From contig JACPTZ010000064.1 in the NCBI GenBank assembly GCA_016192525.1, positions 1 to 58,655 on the forward strand: a DNA stretch of 58,655 bases, in the 5' to 3' direction. The stretch is from Planctomycetota bacterium (GTDB lineage: Bacteria; Planctomycetota; MHYJ01; JACPTZ01). The notes beneath the pieces are model-generated. The model did not search any database. It worked only from the letters and a program-made list of their open reading frames with translations, and had not been told where the DNA came from. This document shows, piece by piece, positions 44,057 through 53,362 of the stretch. Numbering within the stretch: position 1 is the stretch's first letter; each line of letters starts with the position of its first letter. Made by a program: the position numbers and the translations under genes.

Positions 44057-45775
44057 ATGTCGCAAAAGCCGCTCGGTCAACTCCTGAAAGAGATGGAACT
44101 GGTCACGGAAGGCCAGATCCAGGAAGCGCTCGCCATTCAGAAAGAGAAGGGCGGGGCGCTGGGGAACATTCTCATCGAACTGGGCTACGTCTCCGAGGAG
44201 GAGATGATGCTCGCCCTCGGGGCCCAGGTGGGGATGGAGGTCGTGAACGTCGAGGAGATGAAGCCTCCCCGGGACGTTCTCGACAAGGTCTCCCCCACGA
44301 TGGCGAAGGTCTACAAGATCGTCCCGATCAAATTCGAGAACCACTGTCTCACCGTGGCCATGGCCGACCCGCTCAACGTCAGCGTGCTGGACGACCTCCG
44401 GTTCATGCTGAACTGCGACGTCCAGGGCGCCGTTTCCAACGAGGACGCCGTCAACAAGGCGATCGACCAGTTCTATGCCGGGCAGACGGAGACGGTCGAG
44501 GACCTGCTCAAGGAGATGGGCAACGTCTCCGAGGGCGGCACCGACATGATCATCCAGGACTCGAAGACCTCGGCGATCTCCATCGACGACGCGAACGCCT
44601 TGGCCAACGCCCCCGCGGTCATCAAGCTGCTGAACCTCATCCTCATGCAGGCCATCAAGGACCAGGCCTCGGACATCCACTTCGAGCCGTTCGAGACCGA
44701 GTTCAAGGTCCGGTACCGCGTGGACGGCGTGCTGTACGAGATCATGCCGCCCCCGCTTCACCTCGCCCTCGCGCTGATCAGCCGCATCAAGGTCATGTCG
44801 AACCTCGACATCTCGGAGGTGCGTCTCCCCCAGGACGGCCGCATCATGCTCTCGATCGGCGGGCGTCCGATCGACCTCCGCGTCTCCACCCTCCCGACGA
44901 TGTTCGGGGAGTCCGTGGTCATGCGCGTTCTCGACCGATCGGTGGTCAGTCTCGACCTCGACAACATCGGCCTCCGCGAAGACGACATGCGGCTCCTGAA
45001 GAACCTGGTGGACCTGCCGAACGGGATCATTATCGTCACCGGTCCCACCGGCTCCGGCAAGACGACGACGCTCTATTCCTGTCTGAACTTCGTCAACGAC
45101 GTGAAGTGGAAGATCATCACCACCGAGGACCCGGTCGAGTACGACCTCGAGGGGATCATCCAGTGCCAGATCAACGAGGAGATCGGGGTCACCTATGCCG
45201 CCTGTCTCCGGTCGATCCTGCGCCAGGACCCCGACATCATCCTCGTGGGGGAGATCCGCGACCTCGAAACGGCCCAGATCGCCATCGAGGCCTCGCTCAC
45301 CGGGCACATCGTCTTCTCCACGCTTCACACCAACGACGCCCCCTCGGCCATCACCCGGATGCTCGACCTCGGCTGCGAGACCTTTCTCCTCGCCGCCACG
45401 CTGGAGGCCATCGTGGCGCAGCGCCTCGTGCGCAAGATCTGCCTCAAGTGCAAGGCGGAGTTCGAGCCCACGGAGGAGATGCTGTACGAATTGAACCTCC
45501 GCCCGACGGACGTCGAGGGAAAGCTCTTCTATTACGGAAAGGGCTGCACGAACTGCAACAACACCGGCTATCGCGGCCGCCTGGCGGTGTACGAGATCAT
45601 GCTGATCACGGACCGGGTCCGGACGCTGATCATGGAGCACGGATCCACCGATGCGATCCGGGCGATCGCCCGGGAGCAGGGGATGCGGACCCTGCGCGAA
45701 AGCGGCCTTCTGGCGATCTTCGACGGCAAGACCACCATCGAAGAGGTGGTGCGCGAGACGCTGTTCACCTCGTAG
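44057..45775 (+). CDS. pilB: Type IV pilus/type II secretion assembly ATPase PilB/GspE
   Basis: 572 residues, normal length. It is the hexameric ATPase that powers pilus extension (or type II secretion) at the inner-membrane base. An N-terminal MshEN-like domain (about 1-150; PLGQLLKEMELVTEGQIQEA) precedes the motor: QAIKDQASDIHFEPFE, Walker A TGPTGSGKTTTLYS near 329, Asp box TTEDPVEYDLEGIIQ, Walker B DPDIILVGEIRD, His box STLHTNDAPSA, and the zinc cluster CLKCKAEF...CTNCNNTG. Start 44057 is preferred to in-frame codons upstream because GAGG lies 6 bases before it and a promoter lies between. pilC follows after 52 bases. Confidence 0.97.
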   Translation: MSQKPLGQLLKEMELVTEGQIQEALAIQKEKGGALGNILIELGYVSEEEMMLALGAQVGMEVVNVEEMKPPRDVLDKVSPTMAKVYKIVPIKFENHCLTVAMADPLNVSVLDDLRFMLNCDVQGAVSNEDAVNKAIDQFYAGQTETVEDLLKEMGNVSEGGTDMIIQDSKTSAISIDDANALANAPAVIKLLNLILMQAIKDQASDIHFEPFETEFKVRYRVDGVLYEIMPPPLHLALALISRIKVMSNLDISEVRLPQDGRIMLSIGGRPIDLRVSTLPTMFGESVVMRVLDRSVVSLDLDNIGLREDDMRLLKNLVDLPNGIIIVTGPTGSGKTTTLYSCLNFVNDVKWKIITTEDPVEYDLEGIIQCQINEEIGVTYAACLRSILRQDPDIILVGEIRDLETAQIAIEASLTGHIVFSTLHTNDAPSAITRMLDLGCETFLLAATLEAIVAQRLVRKICLKCKAEFEPTEEMLYELNLRPTDVEGKLFYYGKGCTNCNNTGYRGRLAVYEIMLITDRVRTLIMEHGSTDAIRAIAREQGMRTLRESGLLAIFDGKTTIEEVVRETLFTS

Positions 45776-45827
45776 GCGGAAGCCCGGCGAAAGGCCGGGG
45801 AAGTCATGACCAGCCCAGGAGAATCCG

Positions 45828-47072
45828 ATGGCCGTCTTCACCTATGAAGCCGTCGACAACAAGGGGAAGAAGATCAAGGCGGACGTTGAAGCGTCCAATA
45901 CGCAGGATGCCATCAACAAGGTCCACAAGATGGGCCTCTTCCCCACCACGGTGAAACCGAAGGGGGGCGAGGCCGGCGGGGCCGGCGGGGCGCCGATCAA
46001 AGGGAAGGGAGGAAAGGCCCCTTTCACGTTCGGCGGGGTTTCACAGAAGCAGCTCACCACGTTCACCGTGCAGCTCTCCATCCTCCAGGACGCCGGTCTT
46101 CCGCTGGTGCGGTCGCTCAAGATTCTCTCCGGCCAGATGAAGCCCTGTCTGCTGAAGAACATCGTGGAGCAGGTGGCGGACGACGTGGAGTCGGGCTCAT
46201 CCCTCTCGGAAGCGCTCTCCAAGCACCCGAAGGCTTTCGACAAGCTGTACGTGAACATGGTGAAGGCGGGGGAGGCGGGCGGCGTGCTCGATACGATCCT
46301 GCAGCGCCTGGCGGCCTTCATGGAGAAGGCCCAGAAGCTGAAGCGCAAGGTCATCGGCGCCTCGATCTACCCGGTGGCCGTCATGTCGATCGCGGTCCTC
46401 ATCGTCGCGGGGATCATGGTGTTCGTGATCCCGCAGTTCAAGAAGGTCTTCGACGACATGAAGATGGCGCTTCCGTTCGTCACCTCGATCCTGCTGACCA
46501 TCTCCGAATTCGTGGCCGGTTTCTGGTTCCTGATCCCCGCCTTCCCGATCCTCCTGGTCCTCGGCATCAAGATCATGAACCGGAACAAGGCCGGGAAGCT
46601 CATGCTGGACAAGTTGAAGCTCCACATGCCGCTCTTCGGAAACATCATGCGGAAGGCGACCATTTCGCGATTCTGCCGCACCCTCGGAACCCTCATCACG
46701 TCGGGCGTCCCGATCCTCGAGGCCCTGGCCATCGTCCGCGGGGCCATCGGAAATGAGGTCGTCTCGAACGCCATCCAGACGGTGCACGACTCGATCCGCG
46801 AAGGGGAATCGATCGCCGACCCGCTCGCCCAGAGCGGGATCTTCGACGACATCGTGATCAACATGATCGACGTCGGCGAGGAGACCGGGGAACTCGACAA
46901 GATGCTGGTGAAGATCGCGGACAACTACGACGAAGAGGTCGATGCCGCCGTGGAAGGACTCATGTCGATCCTTGAGCCGGCCATGATCATCGGGATGGGC
47001 GGCACCATCGGCTTCATCGTGATCGCGCTCTTCATGCCGCTCATCGATCTGATCAAGGGGATGCAGGGCTGA
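45828..47072 (+). CDS. pilC: Type IV pilus/type II secretion platform protein PilC/GspF
   Basis: 414 residues. It forms the inner-membrane platform turned by PilB. Two GspF domains are seen (about 75-195 and 275-400), each with the TVQLSILQDAGLPLVRSLKI or FCRTLGTLITSGVPILEAL pattern, and three membrane helices (about 180-205, 220-245, 380-405). The N-terminus (FTYEAVDNKGKKIKADVEA) is the usual PilC start. Together with pilB it makes a two-gene unit with its own promoter and a perfect terminator 36 bases after the stop. Pilin, PilT, PilM-Q genes are absent from the window. Confidence 0.96.
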   Translation: MAVFTYEAVDNKGKKIKADVEASNTQDAINKVHKMGLFPTTVKPKGGEAGGAGGAPIKGKGGKAPFTFGGVSQKQLTTFTVQLSILQDAGLPLVRSLKILSGQMKPCLLKNIVEQVADDVESGSSLSEALSKHPKAFDKLYVNMVKAGEAGGVLDTILQRLAAFMEKAQKLKRKVIGASIYPVAVMSIAVLIVAGIMVFVIPQFKKVFDDMKMALPFVTSILLTISEFVAGFWFLIPAFPILLVLGIKIMNRNKAGKLMLDKLKLHMPLFGNIMRKATISRFCRTLGTLITSGVPILEALAIVRGAIGNEVVSNAIQTVHDSIREGESIADPLAQSGIFDDIVINMIDVGEETGELDKMLVKIADNYDEEVDAAVEGLMSILEPAMIIGMGGTIGFIVIALFMPLIDLIKGMQG

Positions 47073-47107
47073 CGTCGGCCGCGAGTCCCCGAGCGCAGGA
47101 AGATCCC

Positions 47108-47142
47108 ACGCCCCCCGGCTCCTGGGCCGGGGGGCGTTGTTT
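47108..47142 (+). terminator. Rho-independent terminator after pilC
   Basis: A perfect 12-base-pair stem (47108-47119 with 47126-47137), loop tcctgg, then tgttt. It is the strongest hairpin seen in the window and ends the pilB-pilC transcript. Confidence 0.85.
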
Positions 47143-47173
47143 CGTGGCGCCGGATGCGTCCGTCGTGCCGCCC

Positions 47174-48517
47174 ATGACCCTCCGCCGAACCCGACTCCCT
47201 GGACTGAAGCTGGAAGTCACGTCCGGGCGCCTCCTCTCCTCCTGCCCGTTCACGCTCATCCGCACCCGCGGACGCCGCCAGACCTTCGCCCTGATCGGGA
47301 CGCAGTACGGCTCGATCGATCTCCGCTTCCGCCCGGGGGGGACGGGCGTCCCGCCCGCGCCCGGGGACGGCTGGCTCGACACCCCCCCCGGCGTAGCCCA
47401 CTTCCTCGAACACCAGATGTTCAAGAAGGCGCGCGGACCGCTCGACGCCGAATTCGCCCGCCTCGGGGCGCAGTCGAACGCCTACACCGACTACGCGAGC
47501 ACCTGCTACTTCTTCGCCTGCACCGATCACGTGGCCGAGAGCCTGAAGCTGCTCGGCGAACTGGTGGCGGTCCCCCACTTCACCCGGGAGAGCGTGGACC
47601 GCGAGCGAGAGATCATCGCCCAGGAGCTGAAGATGTACCTCGATCTGCCCGACGTGCAGATCGTCCAGCACGCCCTCACCGCCCTCTACCGGCGTCACCC
47701 GGTCCGGATCGACATCGGCGGCACGCTCGAATCGATCGCCGCCATCACCCCGGAGGTGCTCACGCAGTGCCACGGGGCCTTTTACGATCCGTCCAACCTG
47801 CGGGCGATCGTTGTGGGAGACGTGGAGGCGGAGGCCGCGGCGGAGGCGCTCTCGGAGGGTCTGAGCCGCTCCGCCGGGACGCGGCGCGCCGGTGCCGCCG
47901 AGGAAGGTTCGGGCCTCTCCGCGAGAAAAATCCTCCGCGACCTCCCTCCGGAACCCTCCGCCCTCGATGCATCCTCACGCGAGGCGCGCATGGACGTCGC
48001 CCGCCCCAAGTTCCTCCTGGCGATCAAAGACGCCCGCCCGCCCGGCCCTGGGGAGCGCTGTGCACGACGTGAGCTCGCCACGGAACTGGCCCTCGACCTC
48101 GTGCTCGGAAAGGGCGCGCCGCTCTACACCCGCCTCTACGAGTCGGCGCTGATCGACGACTCCTTCGGCGCCTCCTACACCGCCCACCCGACCTTCGGGT
48201 TCACCTTCTGCGGCGGGGACACGGACGAGCCGGAGCGCCTGGCGGACGCGCTCCGGGCCGGATGGAAGAAGGCGGCCCGGGAGGGGGTGAAGACGCGGGA
48301 CCTTCGCCGGGCGAAGCGGAAGATGCTGGGTCGCTGGCTCCGCATGCTCGACGGCGGGGAATCGACGGCGCTCTTCTGCTTCGCTTCCCAGACGCTGGGC
48401 GTGGACCCCTTCCACTGGCCGCGCCGGATGCGCCGCGTCTCGCGGGACGAGGTGGTGCAGCGAATCCGCGACCTCGCCCGGGAGGAGCGTCAGGCCGTGG
48501 CGGTGGTGAAGGGATAA
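47174..48517 (+). CDS. M16-family peptidase homologue, YfmH-like
   Basis: 447 residues from ATG 47174 (GTG 47144 would add ten). It has the M16 inverted zinc motif HFLEH (in GVAHFLEHQMFKK) and the downstream Glu in EREIIAQELKMYLDLPD, so zinc binding is intact. The wording (GTQYGSIDLRFRPGG, then ARLGAQSNAYTDYASTCYFF) is that of YfmH, which with YfmF is tied to modification of elongation factor P in Bacillus; the function here is not proved. No YfmF-like partner adjoins it. It has no signal peptide, so it is cytoplasmic. It begins just after the pilC terminator, so its promoter must overlap that hairpin or be missing. Confidence 0.87.
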   Translation: MTLRRTRLPGLKLEVTSGRLLSSCPFTLIRTRGRRQTFALIGTQYGSIDLRFRPGGTGVPPAPGDGWLDTPPGVAHFLEHQMFKKARGPLDAEFARLGAQSNAYTDYASTCYFFACTDHVAESLKLLGELVAVPHFTRESVDREREIIAQELKMYLDLPDVQIVQHALTALYRRHPVRIDIGGTLESIAAITPEVLTQCHGAFYDPSNLRAIVVGDVEAEAAAEALSEGLSRSAGTRRAGAAEEGSGLSARKILRDLPPEPSALDASSREARMDVARPKFLLAIKDARPPGPGERCARRELATELALDLVLGKGAPLYTRLYESALIDDSFGASYTAHPTFGFTFCGGDTDEPERLADALRAGWKKAAREGVKTRDLRRAKRKMLGRWLRMLDGGESTALFCFASQTLGVDPFHWPRRMRRVSRDEVVQRIRDLAREERQAVAVVKG

Positions 48518-48625
48518 ATGTTAACTATACACTAACTTATATGGGGTCGCAAGAATAATCTGCAATATCCCTTTGGTCGCTTGGGTCCTTTTTGTCCCAT
48601 TGTCCCTAACGCCGCACCAGCCCCC

Positions 48626-51133
48626 TCACGCCTCCCCCTGTTCCACCGGGGCCACGCACACCCGGTCGCGGCCGCCCCGCTTGGCCTGGTAGAGCGCCTC
48701 GTCCGCGGCGCGCAGCAGGTCCTCCTCCCCCGCCATGGTGGGCAGGAGTGAGGCCACCCCCAGGCTGAGCGTGCACCGGATCCCGTTCGCCCCGCTCCCC
48801 ACGGTGGTGAGCGGGGAAGTGCGGATCATCTTCCTCAGATGTTCCGCCTTCTCCACGGCCCGCTCGCAGGAGGTCTCCGGCAGCAGCATGATGAACTCGT
48901 CCCCCCCGTACCGGCACACCACGTCCACCGCCCGCACGGCCTTCTTCAGCGCCCCCGCCACCTCCTGAAGCACCACGTCCCCCGCGGGATGCCCGTAGGT
49001 GTCGTTCACCTCCTTGAACCGGTCGACGTCCGCGATCACCAGCGAGAGCTCGCGCCGGTACCGCAGCGCCCTCCGCACTTCATCCCGGATGCGGCTGTCG
49101 AAATAGCGGCGGTTGTAGGTCTCGGTGAGCTGGTCCACGAGCGACTGCATCTTCACCCGGTCGTACAGCCGCCGGTTCTCGAGGATGATCCCCATCATGT
49201 GCGCGAACGTCACCAGCAGGTCCTGGTACCCCTTCCGGGCCGACTCGTTCCCCTCCAGCAGCGACCGTTCCTTCTCGTCGAGGAGGGCCACGGCGAGGCC
49301 GAGCGTCTGGTCCTTCGCCCGGAGCGGCAGCACCACCTCGATCCCGTCGGTGGAGGGAGGGAGATCGCCCCGCCAGATCTTCACGAGCCGGTGGTCCTTC
49401 GCCGTGTCCTGCCGCCGCGGCGGCTTGGGACGCGTCGTGTAGATCGGCTCGAGAAAACCGTCCTTGTGGAGGTAGAAGGTGACGTCGGTGCAGGCGAGCC
49501 CCCGCCGGTCGGTGAACATCGCCGCCGCCTTCGCGAGGATCTCCTGCTCGTCCTGCGCGTTGAGGATGAGCGGCATGACGGTGGGAATGCTCCGGATCTT
49601 CTCCGTCAGGGCCAGGATCCGGAGATTGGCGTTTCCGAGATCGCGGATCTTGTCCCACAGGTTCTTCTGCATCGTCTCGTGCTCGGTCCGGTCCCGGAGC
49701 GAGCCCACGACAAACTCCCGCCCCGCCAGCACCATCCGCTGCACGCTGACCTCGACGCTCTTCTTCTCCCCCCCCGCGCAGATCAGTTTGATCGTATACC
49801 GCTCCGAGGTAATGCGCCGCCGGTGGCTCACCTTGCGCTCGTAGGTGTCCACGCTTTCCTGCGCGATGATGTTCTTCGCGTTCACCTTCCCGCTCAGGAT
49901 TTCCTCGCGGGTGTAGCCGGTGAGGCGCTCGAACGCGGGGTTGGCCTCGCAGAAGACCTGCGATTCGAGGTCGAGGATGTACTGCGGATCGTTGGCATTC
50001 TCGAACAGCTGTTTGTAGGTGTCGAGCCCGGCGAGGAGCGAGCGGGCCACCGTCGTGGAGACCGGAGCGGACGGCGCGGGCTCGGGCTCCGCCGGCGGGG
50101 CCTCGGCGACGGGCGGCGGCGCGGTCCCAAGCCGGCCGAGGAGGAGTTCTACCGGGACCTCGGCCTCATCCACCGTGAGGTGAGGGGCGCGCACCACCGC
50201 GGCCAGGTGGGTGGGGACATTGACGCGGCCGCCGAGCGAGAGGTTCCCGCCGAGGGCGAGATGCACCGACCCGAGCGCCTTGTCGTCCTCCACCGGGTTC
50301 CCGACCACCTCCGCCGAGGGGTTGATTCCGATCCCGAACTCGCCCACCTGCCGGCCGTCGAGCCCGGCCTCGGCCAGCAGTCCCTCGAACTTCGGATGAT
50401 CGCAGGCGATGAGCACCCCCTCGCGAAAGGCCAGCCGCGCGGGGCCGGAGAGGAGCCCCACCCCGTCGAGCGAGCCGTCGACGACGAGGACGCCGTTCGT
50501 CGACCCCTCGATCGGGGCGAGGACAATCTCGCCGGCAGGGAGGTTTCCGAAGGCGCCGGGGAAGGTGAATATCCCGCTGTCGATGAGCGGCATCCGTCCG
50601 TCGATGCGGAACGTGAGATCGGTGCCGGCCGGGGTGGTGAGGCGGACCCGCTTTCCGCTCCGGAAGCGTTCGCAGAGCGCCTCGCCGTGGCGGCGCATCG
50701 CCTCGTAGTCGATCTCGACCGTCCGGCTGAGGCGATCCCCGTCCACGCCGGGAAGGGAGGCGATGCGGACGCCGAACTTGCGGCAGGCGTCGCGCCGGGC
50801 CTTCGTGTGCGAGAGCGATTCGCGGGTGATGAGGAGCGCGAGGTCGACGGACTCCAGGGCGCGGGCGATGGCCTCGGGAGGTTCTTCGCCGGGTTTCCGG
50901 CCCGCCGGCATGGTGAGGAGGAGCGTCTCGATCCCGAGGGCGAGCGCGGCGTCGTGGAACGGAGCGGCCACGGGACGCATGACGTCGTCCGTCACGAGGA
51001 GAAGCGTCTCCTGCGGACGAAACCCCATGCACTTCCGGAGGACAAGTTCGGCGGTCTCTCGGCGCGGAGGCACGACGGCCCTCTCCCGGGAACGGCGGCC
51101 GCCCGGATCCCTCGCTCCGGCGGTCGCGAACAT
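48626..51133 (-). CDS. Fusion of M29-like aminopeptidase domain with PAS, GAF and GGDEF
   Basis: 835 residues. The first 340 resemble the M29/leucyl aminopeptidase (AmpS, COG2309) fold: TLLLVTDDVMRPVAAPFHDA, then NLPAGEIVLAPIEGSTNG, FGIGINPSAE, GSVHLALGGNLSLGG. The last metal motif, normally HxDxV, reads HLAAV, so one ligand Asp is missing. A Pro/Ala linker leads to PAS (about 366-480; FENANDPQYILDLESQVFCE), a GAF-like domain (about 520-660) and GGDEF (about 666-830). The GGDEF is intact: DVDRFKEVNDTYGHPAGD and RYGGDEF, with an RAVD inhibitory site just before. So it should make c-di-GMP in response to a signal, perhaps one bound by the peptidase-like part. Start 51133 has no obvious ribosome site. 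Confidence 0.87.
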   Translation of the reverse strand: MFATAGARDPGGRRSRERAVVPPRRETAELVLRKCMGFRPQETLLLVTDDVMRPVAAPFHDAALALGIETLLLTMPAGRKPGEEPPEAIARALESVDLALLITRESLSHTKARRDACRKFGVRIASLPGVDGDRLSRTVEIDYEAMRRHGEALCERFRSGKRVRLTTPAGTDLTFRIDGRMPLIDSGIFTFPGAFGNLPAGEIVLAPIEGSTNGVLVVDGSLDGVGLLSGPARLAFREGVLIACDHPKFEGLLAEAGLDGRQVGEFGIGINPSAEVVGNPVEDDKALGSVHLALGGNLSLGGRVNVPTHLAAVVRAPHLTVDEAEVPVELLLGRLGTAPPPVAEAPPAEPEPAPSAPVSTTVARSLLAGLDTYKQLFENANDPQYILDLESQVFCEANPAFERLTGYTREEILSGKVNAKNIIAQESVDTYERKVSHRRRITSERYTIKLICAGGEKKSVEVSVQRMVLAGREFVVGSLRDRTEHETMQKNLWDKIRDLGNANLRILALTEKIRSIPTVMPLILNAQDEQEILAKAAAMFTDRRGLACTDVTFYLHKDGFLEPIYTTRPKPPRRQDTAKDHRLVKIWRGDLPPSTDGIEVVLPLRAKDQTLGLAVALLDEKERSLLEGNESARKGYQDLLVTFAHMMGIILENRRLYDRVKMQSLVDQLTETYNRRYFDSRIRDEVRRALRYRRELSLVIADVDRFKEVNDTYGHPAGDVVLQEVAGALKKAVRAVDVVCRYGGDEFIMLLPETSCERAVEKAEHLRKMIRTSPLTTVGSGANGIRCTLSLGVASLLPTMAGEEDLLRAADEALYQAKRGGRDRVCVAPVEQGEA

Positions 51134-51267
51134 GTGATCATAGTCGGACCGGACGCGGGGGGCAAGCAAAAGGGGTGGGGGACAGCGGGGAAACGACAAC
51201 AGGTCACGCGCGAGACCGGAGTTGACGCCAAGCTGAGTCGGGAAAGCACCCAGCCACCCGCCCGTCC

Positions 51268-51375
51268 TGAGCGAGCCCCGCAGCACGTGCTGCGGGGCGA
51301 GTCGAAGGACGTCCCCGCGGGCGCGCCCTTCGACTCGACGCCCGCCGTACGGATGGCGGGCGCCTCGCTCAGAGC
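51268..51375. repeat. Intergenic inverted repeats, gagtcgaagg type
   Basis: A perfect stem CCCCGCAGCACGTGCTGCGGGG is framed by gtcctgagcgag and cgagtcgaaggac. A second unit runs from cgcccttcgactcg through cgcccgccgta-cggatggcgggcg to cctcgctcaga. These are small inverted repeats of the type common between genes of environmental bacteria. No ORF is supported in 51134-51423. Confidence 0.7.
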
Positions 51376-51423
51376 GGACCGGACGACTCATCCATGCCTG
51401 GCCCCGAACTTCGTTGATGCACC

Positions 51424-52500
51424 TTAGACCCGCAAGGGCCGCCGCACGCCGCTCGTCCGGCCGACGATCGTCCCCCAGCGACCCGGAATGGCCCGGTCGC
51501 AGAAGGCGCAGTGCCCGGCGGGCGTGAGATGCGCCTCGGTCACGGCGAAGCCGTGCCGCCGGAGGAGGGTCTTCCCGCAGCCGGGACAAACCGTGTCCTC
51601 CCCGTGGTGCCCGGGGAGGTTGCCGACGTAGACGAACTGAAGACCCTCGCCGCGGCCGATCTCGGCCGCCCGTTCGATCGTCGAAACCGGCGTCGGCGGA
51701 AGATGGTCGTACTTCAGGTAGGGGTAGAACCGGGTGACGTGCCAGGCGGTGTCGCGCCCCAGATATTCCACGATCCATCGGGCGATCTGCCGGAGTACCT
51801 CATCGGAGTCGTTGATCGTCGGCGTGACGTTGGTCACGCACTCCACGTGCATCCCCCACTTCTCCTTCGCGCGGCGGGTCCCGTCGAGGATGGCGAGCCA
51901 GTCCACTTTCAGCCCGGCGATCTTCTGGTACGAGGCGCGATCGGCCCCCTTGAGGTCCACCCGGTAGGCGTCGAGATACGGCCCGATCGTGTCGACCTGC
52001 TCGGGCGTGGCGTAGCCGTTCGTGACGTAGGCGGTGTAAAGCTCTTTCTCCTTCGCGAGAACGGCTGTCTCCAGGGTCTGCTCGAGCCAGATCGAGGGAT
52101 CGTTGTAGGTCCAGCAGATCCCCTGCGCGCCGTGGCGCAGCGCCAGCCGCACGGACTCCGCCGGGGGGCAGTCCTCGAGGTTCTCGCCGTCGAGGTCGGG
52201 CTTGTCGTGCGAGATCTCCCAGTTCTGGCACCCCGGGCACTTGAAGTTGCATCCGCGGGTCCCCATCGAGAGGATCTGGGTGCCCGGATTGAAGTGGAAG
52301 AGCGGCTTCTTCTCGATCGGATCGATGCAGACCCCCGAGGTCTTCCCATAGATGAGGGTGTAGAGCGTTCCGTCCCGGTTGCGACGGGTGGAGCAGAAGC
52401 CGCGTCCCTCCGGCGAGATGAGGCATCTCACCAGACAGACGTTGCACCGAACCTTCCGGCCCGGCAGACGTTCATACAGCAGCGACTCTTTGAGGACCAT
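51424..52500 (-). CDS. amrS: AmmeMemoRadiSam system radical SAM enzyme
   Basis: 358 residues. A radical SAM iron-sulfur motif CNFKCPGC is at about 84-91. The N-terminal cysteines (VRCNVCLVRCLI, GFCSTRRN) and KTSGVCIDPIEKKPLFHF are those of AmrS/PflX-type activases, as are SMGTRGCNF and WTYNDPSIWLEQ. The C-terminal zinc-like part (CPGCGKTLLRRHGF and HCAFCDRAIPG) is seen in the full-length AmmeMemoRadiSam enzyme. Its partners AMMECR1 and Memo are not in the window. The reaction is not known to me. Start 52500 is the family start. The gene is divergent from a HEAT-like ORF whose coding pattern begins only 6 bases away. Confidence 0.92.
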   Translation of the reverse strand: MVLKESLLYERLPGRKVRCNVCLVRCLISPEGRGFCSTRRNRDGTLYTLIYGKTSGVCIDPIEKKPLFHFNPGTQILSMGTRGCNFKCPGCQNWEISHDKPDLDGENLEDCPPAESVRLALRHGAQGICWTYNDPSIWLEQTLETAVLAKEKELYTAYVTNGYATPEQVDTIGPYLDAYRVDLKGADRASYQKIAGLKVDWLAILDGTRRAKEKWGMHVECVTNVTPTINDSDEVLRQIARWIVEYLGRDTAWHVTRFYPYLKYDHLPPTPVSTIERAAEIGRGEGLQFVYVGNLPGHHGEDTVCPGCGKTLLRRHGFAVTEAHLTPAGHCAFCDRAIPGRWGTIVGRTSGVRRPLRV

Positions 52501-52506
52501 GAGGGT

Positions 52507-53058
52507 ATTATAACGCCCAATGAGCCCGAAGTCACCGCCGATCGTCTGCGGAAGGACACGGCATGGGGGAATTTCGGGCCGGTACGGCTCACCCTCATCG
52601 GACGGAGGCTGCTCGAACTCGCCGGTCGGGGCGGCGCGGGGCCGCTCGCCCGCCGCGAGGCCTCCACCTTCCTGCTCGGCTTCTGGAAGTTGACGACGCT
52701 CGAGGATCTGCTGCCACCGCTCCGGCTCGCCCTGTGCGCCCACTCCAACCCGGAGACGATCCGGGAAGTCTTGACTCGTCTGGAGGGAGGGGCGCCGGAG
52801 GTCGACGCGATGGCGGCCCGGCTCGTGGAACGTCTGGGGGGAGAGACTTACAGCGACCGGGAGTCGGCGAACGCGGTCCTGCGTGAGATGGGCCCGCGGG
52901 CGCGGGGGGCGATCCTCGCCGGCCTGGAGAGCGGCACACTGGAAGGGCGAACCCGCTGCGCCCGGCTGCTGAGGGATCATTGGGAGGATGCCCTCACGGC
53001 GTGGCGCCGCTCGGTCCTCCCGGAAACCGCTTCCGGCAGCCCCGGGGGCCGCACGTAA
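52507..53058 (+). CDS. HEAT-like ORF without a normal start codon
   Basis: Codons end strongly in G/C and the translation looks like a real protein of about 183 residues with HEAT-like helices: LARREASTFLLGFWKLTTLE, then SANAVLREMGPRARGAILAG and GRTRCARLLRDHW. But the coding pattern begins right at the amrS start, and no ATG, GTG or TTG is in frame until TTG 52690 and ATG 52810. ATT 52507 is shown only as the left limit. It may be a gene that lost its 5' end when the amrS side joined here, or it may start at a rare codon. No signal peptide or ribosome site is seen. Confidence 0.5.
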   Translation: MITPNEPEVTADRLRKDTAWGNFGPVRLTLIGRRLLELAGRGGAGPLARREASTFLLGFWKLTTLEDLLPPLRLALCAHSNPETIREVLTRLEGGAPEVDAMAARLVERLGGETYSDRESANAVLREMGPRARGAILAGLESGTLEGRTRCARLLRDHWEDALTAWRRSVLPETASGSPGGRT

Positions 53059-53362
53059 CTCGGGGGAGGGGCCTCATCCGGGCTTCGCGGGGCCTGGCCC
53101 ACGGAGGGAAAGGAGACGCGGAGGGTCTCCCGCAGAGGCGCGGAGACGCGGAGGGGGCCGCAGTGATCCGTCGTCGCGTTGTGCCTTCGGGATTGAAGCC
53201 GACGCCCGGTAGCCTGTCGGGTTGAGTGCTTGTCTTGTTTCCTGTCTTTCCTTTTCCTCTGTTTCCGCTTTTCCCTCTCTTCTGTTTCCGTTTTCCCCAA
53301 AAACAATTCGCGCAATTCGCGTAATTCGCGGTCGTCCCTCCGTCTTCGCGGCCCTCCCCGGC
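53059..53362. repeat. Intergenic stretch with cgcggagacgcggag and aattcgcg repeats
   Basis: No gene. It holds gcagaggcgcggagacgcggag at about 53134, related to the repeat at 56440-56515 and near 16902, a T/C-rich tract of tttccgtt-like units at about 53230-53300, and three close copies of aattcgcg near 53305-53330. Such short-period units are usual in repeat-rich environmental genomes. Confidence 0.65.
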
